A program made the position numbers and the translations under genes. 5,162 nucleotides of DNA, from the NCBI GenBank assembly GCA_011524785.1, contig WTJQ01000424.1:1-5162 (forward strand), read 5' to 3'. How positions within the stretch are numbered: position 1 is the stretch's first letter; every line of letters starts with the position of its first letter. Shown piece after piece: positions 1-3,401 of the stretch. The notes beneath the pieces were generated by a model. That model did not search any database, was not told the origin of the DNA, and saw only the letters and a list, made by a program, of their open reading frames with translations. The stretch comes from Planctomycetota bacterium (lineage in GTDB: Bacteria; Planctomycetota; UBA1135; GCA-002686595).

Positions 1-172
1 CCGCGCTGCGCGAGGGCGTCGCGTGATCGAGGTCCCCGGCGCCCCGCACGACGGTTCCGTCGACGTCCAGGACGGCCCACGCCCCGCGGTGCACCGACTC
101 CAGGGCCCCGCCGCGCCGGAGCTCGACGAGGACCGGATTGACCGGCCAGGGGGATGCGTCCGCGGGCGTCAT
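1..172 (-). CDS. L-asparaginase II family protein, N-terminal part (truncated by window edge)
   Basis: The minus strand from the ATG at 172 reads 57 codons to the left edge. The protein has VLVELRRGGALESVHRG at residues 14-30, then a 'VLDVDGTVVRGAGD' stretch and PSRSA at 53-57. This matches the conserved N-terminus of the asparaginase II family (PF06089, Rhizobium etli type): an 'ELxRGGxxESxHRG' block, a 'GxxxxxxGD' block, then 'RSAxKP'. From family knowledge these enzymes hydrolyse L-asparagine to aspartate and ammonia in the cytoplasm with a beta-lactamase-like SxxK site. Ser56 would be the nucleophile; the paired Lys, expected at residue 59, lies outside the window. No signal peptide is visible. 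The ATG is the first start giving a normal family N-terminus. It has no Shine-Dalgarno sequence but has a TACCCT hexamer 8 nt upstream. It is transcribed divergently from the gene at 219. Confidence 0.85.
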   Translation of the reverse strand, partial: MTPADASPWPVNPVLVELRRGGALESVHRGAWAVLDVDGTVVRGAGDLDHATPSRSA

Positions 173-180
173 GGCCGACG

Positions 181-186
181 AGGGTA
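181..186 (-). promoter_or_regulatory. Candidate -10 hexamer (TACCCT) for the asparaginase gene
   Basis: On the minus strand TACCCT fits TANNNT and ends 8 nt before the ATG at 172. A start site about 7 nt downstream of the hexamer would leave a leader of only about 2 nt, so the mRNA would be leaderless or nearly so. No Shine-Dalgarno sequence lies between, which agrees with this. No clear -35 element is visible. Confidence 0.4.
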
Positions 187-212
187 GCGGCCACGAGGGC
201 AGCCTCGCCCCG

Positions 213-218
213 TAGCCT
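213..218 (+). promoter_or_regulatory. Candidate -10 hexamer (TAGCCT) for the zinc-ribbon membrane gene
   Basis: TAGCCT fits TANNNT and abuts the GTG at 219. Six nt separate it from a second in-frame GTG at 225, which is the usual distance from a -10 hexamer to the transcription start. If it is used, the mRNA would start at the 225 GTG as a leaderless transcript. No Shine-Dalgarno sequence is visible ahead of either GTG. Confidence 0.4.
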
Positions 219-626
219 GTGCCCGTGCCCTCGCCCCGCCTCCAGTCCCTGCTGAGCGCCCTCGCTCCGCTGCTCCTGATCGGCGCGATCGGGCTCGCGG
301 TGGCTGTGATCAACCTGGGGGCGGACGCGATCCTCGGGTGGGTCGGCTACGCCCTCGGCGGGGCCGTGGTGGTCTGGGTGCTGGCGGCCTCGATGTGGCC
401 CGCGGAGGCCGACCGGACCTGTCCGCAGTGCAAGGAGGAGGCGCTGGAGCGCCTCGACCCCAACACGACTATGGGCCTGCGCTGCACGGCCTGCGGGCAC
501 GTGGACGCTGCCAAGAGCGGCTGGTTCCTGGCCGAGGACGAGGGGCCCCTCGAGGAGCTCGTCCTGCGGCAGCGGGCGGCGAAGAAGGCCCTGCGACGCG
601 CCCGCCGCCAGGCGAATCGCGGGTGA
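219..626 (+). CDS. Two-helix membrane protein with C-terminal zinc ribbon, function unknown
   Basis: This is a 135-aa protein that I cannot assign to a named family. Two hydrophobic segments (about residues 10-32 and 39-59) are joined by a very short loop, NLGADA, suggesting a membrane hairpin with both ends in the cytoplasm. After it come CPQC (C68, C71) and CTAC (C89, C92), spaced 17 residues apart and followed by GHVD. This is a typical treble-clef or zinc-ribbon arrangement able to bind one zinc ion. Residues 117-135 are strongly basic (KKALRRARRQ) and could touch phospholipid or nucleic acid. The start is uncertain: GTG at 219, or GTG at 225 (two residues shorter), which fits a leaderless mRNA better. 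The next gene is 144 bp downstream on the same strand. Real coding is supported by coherent domain order and GC-rich third positions. The membrane hairpin and zinc site are inferences from sequence. Confidence 0.75.
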   Translation: MPVPSPRLQSLLSALAPLLLIGAIGLAVAVINLGADAILGWVGYALGGAVVVWVLAASMWPAEADRTCPQCKEEALERLDPNTTMGLRCTACGHVDAAKSGWFLAEDEGPLEELVLRQRAAKKALRRARRQANRG

Positions 627-651
627 ATCCGGGCCATCCCTCGCCCATACT
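623..651 (+). promoter_or_regulatory. Weak sigma-70-like promoter candidate upstream of the DUF151 gene
   Basis: GTGAAT (623-628) and CATACT (646-651) are 17 bp apart, each a partial match to TTGACA and TATAAT. CATACT is the only AT-containing -10-like site in the gap 627-770. A start near 658 would give a leader of about 110 nt containing the 18-bp repeats. The -35 half overlaps the stop codon of the upstream gene. Co-transcription from the upstream gene is an equally good explanation. Confidence 0.25.
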
Positions 652-699
652 GCGCCTGGGTCGAGTCCTCAGGACCGTGTCGAAGAGAGACGGTCGCGC

Positions 700-741
700 G
701 GAGACGAGCAGCCCGAGGGAGACGAACAGCCCGAGGGAGAC
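700..741 (+). repeat. 18-bp tandem repeat, about 2.3 copies, in the DUF151 leader
   Basis: GGAGACGAGCAGCCCGAG (700-717) is followed directly by GGAGACGAACAGCCCGAG (718-735), differing at one base, and then by a six-base partial copy GGAGAC (736-741). The units are purine-rich and contain Shine-Dalgarno-like GAGGGAGA at their joins. These are too far from the ATG at 771 (about 30 nt or more) to act in the usual way. The rest of 627-770 holds no recognisable gene. Confidence 0.8.
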
Positions 742-770
742 AGGCGACCCAACGGAAGCACTGCCGAGCG

Positions 771-1319
771 ATGAGCGAGTCCACAGGAGCCGGGTCCGAG
801 GGATCCAGTGACGCCGCGGAGGCCTACGTCCCCATGCGCATGGGGCGCCTCGTGCTGCGCGACCGCTCCGACCAGCAGTGGATCCAGCTCGTCGAGGTCG
901 ACGGGCGCCGCAGCTTCCCGATCGTGATCGGACCTCACGAGGCCCGCGAGCTGCACCGCGTCCTCACGGGCAAGGAGACCCCGCGCCCCCTCACCCACCA
1001 GCTCGCGCTGGCCGGCCTCGAGGCCATGGGCGGCGCGCTGGAGACGGTGCGCATCACCGACCTGCGGGACAACACCTTCTACGCCGAGCTGCGCGTGCGC
1101 CGCGACAGCGGCGAGCTCGAGGCCCTCGATGCCCGTCCGAGCGACGCCCTGGCGATCGGCCTGCGCGCAGGCTGCTCCTTCGAGATCGCCGAGAGCGTCC
1201 TCGAGGAGGTCCGCACCGACGAGGTCGGGCCCGACCCGCTCCCCGAGCCTCCGGACGACGAGGGTCCCGCGGACGGGCAGGCGGACCTCTTCGGAAACGT
1301 CGAGGACCCCGAGGCCTGA
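771..1319 (+). CDS. DUF151 / bifunctional nuclease (BFN) domain protein
   Basis: This is a 182-aa protein with a DUF151 domain (PF02577) over about residues 24-147. Diagnostic blocks are FPIVIGPHEA (49-58), a helix leading to PRPLTHQL (71-78), VRITDLRDNTFYAEL (93-107) and DARPSDALAIGLR (120-132). The family was named from plant and fungal homologues reported to have nuclease activity; the role of the bacterial proteins is poorly settled, so no reaction is claimed. The usual 'PLTHDL' Asp is Gln77 here. Residues 149-182 form an acidic, Pro/Asp/Glu-rich tail without family similarity. Start: the frame is open back to the upstream gene's stop at 624-626 with no other ATG, GTG or TTG, so 771 is the first possible start. 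It has only a weak GGAAG 12 nt upstream. An in-frame ATG at 834, preceded by GGAGG (818-822), is a serious alternative giving 161 aa and skipping a Ser/Gly/Ala-rich leader. Cytoplasmic; no signal peptide. Confidence 0.88.
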   Translation: MSESTGAGSEGSSDAAEAYVPMRMGRLVLRDRSDQQWIQLVEVDGRRSFPIVIGPHEARELHRVLTGKETPRPLTHQLALAGLEAMGGALETVRITDLRDNTFYAELRVRRDSGELEALDARPSDALAIGLRAGCSFEIAESVLEEVRTDEVGPDPLPEPPDDEGPADGQADLFGNVEDPEA

Positions 1320-1328
1320 GCGCTGTCA

Positions 1329-1370
1329 GACCCCGGGGTCCCCTCGGGGAGCCGGGCTCGGGTCGTGCCC
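1329..1370. terminator. GC-palindrome cluster between convergent genes, possible bidirectional terminator
   Basis: The 55-bp gap between the stops at 1319 and 1375 contains a perfect 12-bp palindrome GACCCCGGGGTC (1329-1340). It overlaps TCCCC-TC-GGGGA (1339-1350) and is followed by GAGCCGGGCTC (1349-1359). Outer arms CGGGG (1345-1349) and CCCCG can also pair around the last hairpin. There is no T-tract on either side, so this is not a classical intrinsic terminator. Position and density of dyads suggest it stops or protects both converging transcripts. Confidence 0.4.
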
Positions 1371-1374
1371 CGCG

Positions 1375-3216
1375 TCAGGCGGACTCGCCCTTCTTCTTGC
1401 GGCTCGCCTTGAAGGGCATCGTGTTGCGCGCCGTCTTCGAGGTGCCCGTGACCTTGCCGTCCTCGGCGACCTTCACCTCGTACTCGAAGGTCCCGTAGTT
1501 CTCGGACTCGTACTTGGCGGTCAGGGTGCGGGCCTTGGCGTCCCAGGCCACGTCGCTCAGCGGGCCGCCGCTGCCCATCACGGTCAGGCTGCCGGTGACC
1601 GTGCCGTCGGCGAGGTGCTGGAAGCCGAGCTCGAAGCTCCAGCCCTCCATGTCGCCCTCGGTGACCTCGCAGGTCCAGGTGCCGTTGAGCGGCCCCTCGC
1701 CCTTGGGGGCGCTGGCCTCGACGACCTCCTCGGCCTCCTTCTCCTCGTCCTTCTCCTCCGGCTCCACGTAGCGCGGGAGGATCGTGTCGGCCATGGCCAG
1801 GTTGTAGGCCGTGACCGCCGAGCAGACCGCGGACTGCACCAGGTTGTCCTCGACCGCGTAGCGGGTGGTGTCGTTCTGGGTGTGCCAGACGAAGCGGTAG
1901 TCCCGCGCCTCGCGGCCGGTCAGGCCCTTCTCGGTCCAGTAGAAGCCGGGCACGCCCAGACGGTTGAAGGAAGCGTGATCGGACGAGCCGCCGCTGGGCA
2001 TCTTGTCCTGGACGCTGACGCTGATCGGCATCTCGGGGAAGCGCTCGTTCACGGCCGCGATGGCGGTGGAGAGCATGGGCTCCATGGCCTCGGTGCAGAC
2101 GAGGCCGCCCTGGTAGCCGGTGCCGCCGTCGTCCACGAAGCAGGCGGAGACGCCGTCCATCTGGCCCGTGTCGCGCAGCCACTCGGCGTACTTGCGCGAG
2201 CCGTGGAGGCCCTGCTCCTCACCGCTCCACAGGCAGACGCGGATCGTGCGCCGGGGCTGGACGCCCACCGCCGCGAGGATGCGCGCGGCCTCGACCATGA
2301 CGGTCGCGCCCGTGCCGTTGTCCTGGCAGCCCTGGGAGCCGGGACCGTTCCAGGAGTCGAGGTGGGCCGAGATGATGACGACCTCGTCCGGGAACTCGGT
2401 GCCGGGGATCTCGGCGATGACGTCGAAGACCGGGAAGGGCCCCTCGGTGAACCAGTGGACGAGATCGGCCTCGAGCTCGACCACCGCGCCCTCCGCGAGG
2501 CGCTCCTCGATCGCCTCCGCGTCCTTCTTGCGGATCGCGATGGCCCGCTCGGTGGGCAGCGTGTCCATCGTGAGGTCGAGCCAGTTGCGCACGCCGCCGG
2601 TCACGACCTGGTCGTTGCGGCTGGGCTGCAGCTTGCCGGCGATCCCCGCGGCCTCGATGGCCTCCGCGATCTCCTCCCTGGCCTTGCGGTCGTCCTCACG
2701 CTCCTCGCGGCTCTGGTCGCGCATCCGGCGACGTCGAGCGCTCGCGTTCTCGAGGATCCAGGCGCCGGGGAGGTCGGCACGCACGGCCTCCAGCTCCTCG
2801 CGGGTGGTCGGCATCTTCACGACGCGGCCGCGCATCGGGCCATCGGTCCCAGGCGCCCAGGCGCGGGTGGTGAACTCGAAGTCGAGCTCGTCGGGGGCGA
2901 CCATCTTCACGCTGGAGGGACCCCGGTCGAACCGCACCGGCACCTCGCCCCACTTCCACAGGTGTGCGTTGGAGAGGCCGTAGTCCTGGAAGCGACCGCG
3001 GGCCCAGACCGACGCGCGCTCGAGACCGGCCGAGCCGGTGAGCCGCGGCCCGATGTTGAGGCACAGGTCCTCGAGCGTGGACCACACCTGGGAGCGCTCG
3101 GTGCCCTCCTCGATGAGGGACTGGACGACCTCGGGCGCGCCCTGGGCGTGGGCGTTGGAGGTCACGAGCGGCAGGGCGCCGATGAGGGCGACGGCGAAGC
3201 GGGGGCTGAGGGTCAT
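1375..3216 (-). CDS. Secreted M28 family zinc peptidase (carboxypeptidase Q-like) with C-terminal beta-rich domain
   Basis: This is a 613-aa exported metallopeptidase. Residues 1-24 form a signal peptide (hydrophobic VALIGALPLV, then AHA|QG). A PA-like insert spans about 125-250 and contains a highly charged helical stretch (161-190). The M28 catalytic core spans about 260-480. Its motifs are AHLDSW (His285, Asp287), QDNGTG (bridging Asp299), WSGEEQGLHGS (catalytic Glu333, zinc ligand Glu334), FVDDGG (Asp362 or 363) and SDHASF (412-417). The last zinc ligand is His445 in HTQNDT. By family knowledge such enzymes use two zinc ions to remove residues from peptides, and the HLDSW form resembles carboxypeptidase Q. 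An acidic linker (about 484-507) leads to a 100-residue beta-rich domain (GTWTCEV to KVTGTSK), probably for binding or stability. The ATG at 3216 is chosen for AGGAG at 3223-3227 and the signal peptide. Substrate cannot be told. Convergent with the DUF151 gene and divergent from the GT-C gene. Confidence 0.92.
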   Translation of the reverse strand: MTLSPRFAVALIGALPLVTSNAHAQGAPEVVQSLIEEGTERSQVWSTLEDLCLNIGPRLTGSAGLERASVWARGRFQDYGLSNAHLWKWGEVPVRFDRGPSSVKMVAPDELDFEFTTRAWAPGTDGPMRGRVVKMPTTREELEAVRADLPGAWILENASARRRRMRDQSREEREDDRKAREEIAEAIEAAGIAGKLQPSRNDQVVTGGVRNWLDLTMDTLPTERAIAIRKKDAEAIEERLAEGAVVELEADLVHWFTEGPFPVFDVIAEIPGTEFPDEVVIISAHLDSWNGPGSQGCQDNGTGATVMVEAARILAAVGVQPRRTIRVCLWSGEEQGLHGSRKYAEWLRDTGQMDGVSACFVDDGGTGYQGGLVCTEAMEPMLSTAIAAVNERFPEMPISVSVQDKMPSGGSSDHASFNRLGVPGFYWTEKGLTGREARDYRFVWHTQNDTTRYAVEDNLVQSAVCSAVTAYNLAMADTILPRYVEPEEKDEEKEAEEVVEASAPKGEGPLNGTWTCEVTEGDMEGWSFELGFQHLADGTVTGSLTVMGSGGPLSDVAWDAKARTLTAKYESENYGTFEYEVKVAEDGKVTGTSKTARNTMPFKASRKKKGESA

Positions 3217-3222
3217 GCAGGT

Positions 3223-3227
3223 CTCCT
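3223..3227 (-). promoter_or_regulatory. Ribosome binding site AGGAG of the M28 peptidase gene
   Basis: On the minus strand AGGAG ends 6 nt before the ATG at 3216, a canonical spacing. It decides the start, because the frame stays open upstream to about 3480 and longer versions would bury the signal peptide. Confidence 0.75.
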
Positions 3228-3236
3228 GAGGTGCCG

Positions 3237-3242
3237 ATGCTA
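3237..3242 (-). promoter_or_regulatory. Candidate -10 hexamer (TAGCAT) of the M28 peptidase gene
   Basis: TAGCAT on the minus strand matches TANNNT. A start about 7 nt downstream (near 3230) would place the AGGAG site almost at the mRNA 5' end, with a leader of about 14 nt. No convincing -35 is seen; the expected region is GGGGACCCCG-like. Confidence 0.4.
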
Positions 3243-3336
3243 TCCCGGGAGCGCGGCCTGCGGGGTCCCCTTGCACAGCCGGTACGGAGGGTCCGGCCCC
3301 GGTGTGCCGGGAGGGCCCTTCGCCGTGCCGCGCAGA

Positions 3337-3381
3337 GGACCTACGCTGCGTGGACCTACGCTGCGTGGGCCTGGGCCGCGA
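3337..3381 (+). repeat. 15-bp perfect tandem duplication plus a degenerate third copy
   Basis: GGACCTACGCTGCGT occurs at 3337-3351 and again, without change, at 3352-3366. The next 15 bases (3367-3381) match at 10 of 15 positions and may be a decayed copy. Each perfect unit contains the small dyad ACGC-T-GCGT and a TACGCT hexamer. Confidence 0.9.
3342..3362 (+). promoter_or_regulatory. Duplicated candidate -10 hexamers (TACGCT) of the GT-C gene
   Basis: TACGCT (TANNNT type) lies at 3342-3347 and 3357-3362, one in each 15-bp repeat. Start sites would fall near 3354 and 3369, giving leaders of about 48 and 33 nt that both contain the GGAGG at 3388. No strong -35 is visible. The ACGC-T-GCGT dyad overlapping each hexamer could instead be an operator. 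Confidence 0.35.
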
Positions 3382-3387
3382 GGGCCC

Positions 3388-3392
3388 GGAGG
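3388..3392 (+). promoter_or_regulatory. Ribosome binding site GGAGG of the GT-C gene
   Basis: GGAGG ends 9 nt before the ATG at 3402, a usable spacing. It supports this start over internal Met and Val codons, all of which would cut into the first membrane helix or lie beyond it. Confidence 0.65.
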
Positions 3393-3401
3393 ACGAGGAC
3401 G

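Noticed and set aside
700..741. CRISPR-like or attachment-site reading of the tandem repeat
   Set aside because: The units abut without spacers and there are only about two copies, with no cas or integrase gene nearby.
338..811. Plus-strand frame across the zinc-ribbon gene, the 18-bp repeats and the DUF151 start
   Set aside because: Its peptide is Arg/Gly/Pro-rich without features, and the repeat-encoded part (ETSSPR, ETNSPR) is only a by-product of the tandem DNA repeat.
669..998. Minus-strand frame through the DUF151 leader
   Set aside because: It has no recognisable domain, its repeat is Ser/Pro/Cys-rich, and it overlaps a recognised DUF151 coding region.
1079..2182. 367-codon minus-strand frame overlapping the peptidase and the DUF151 gene
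   Set aside because: It is frame-shifted relative to the real peptidase frame, is Arg/Gly-rich, and crosses the convergent gap and the end of a well-supported gene.
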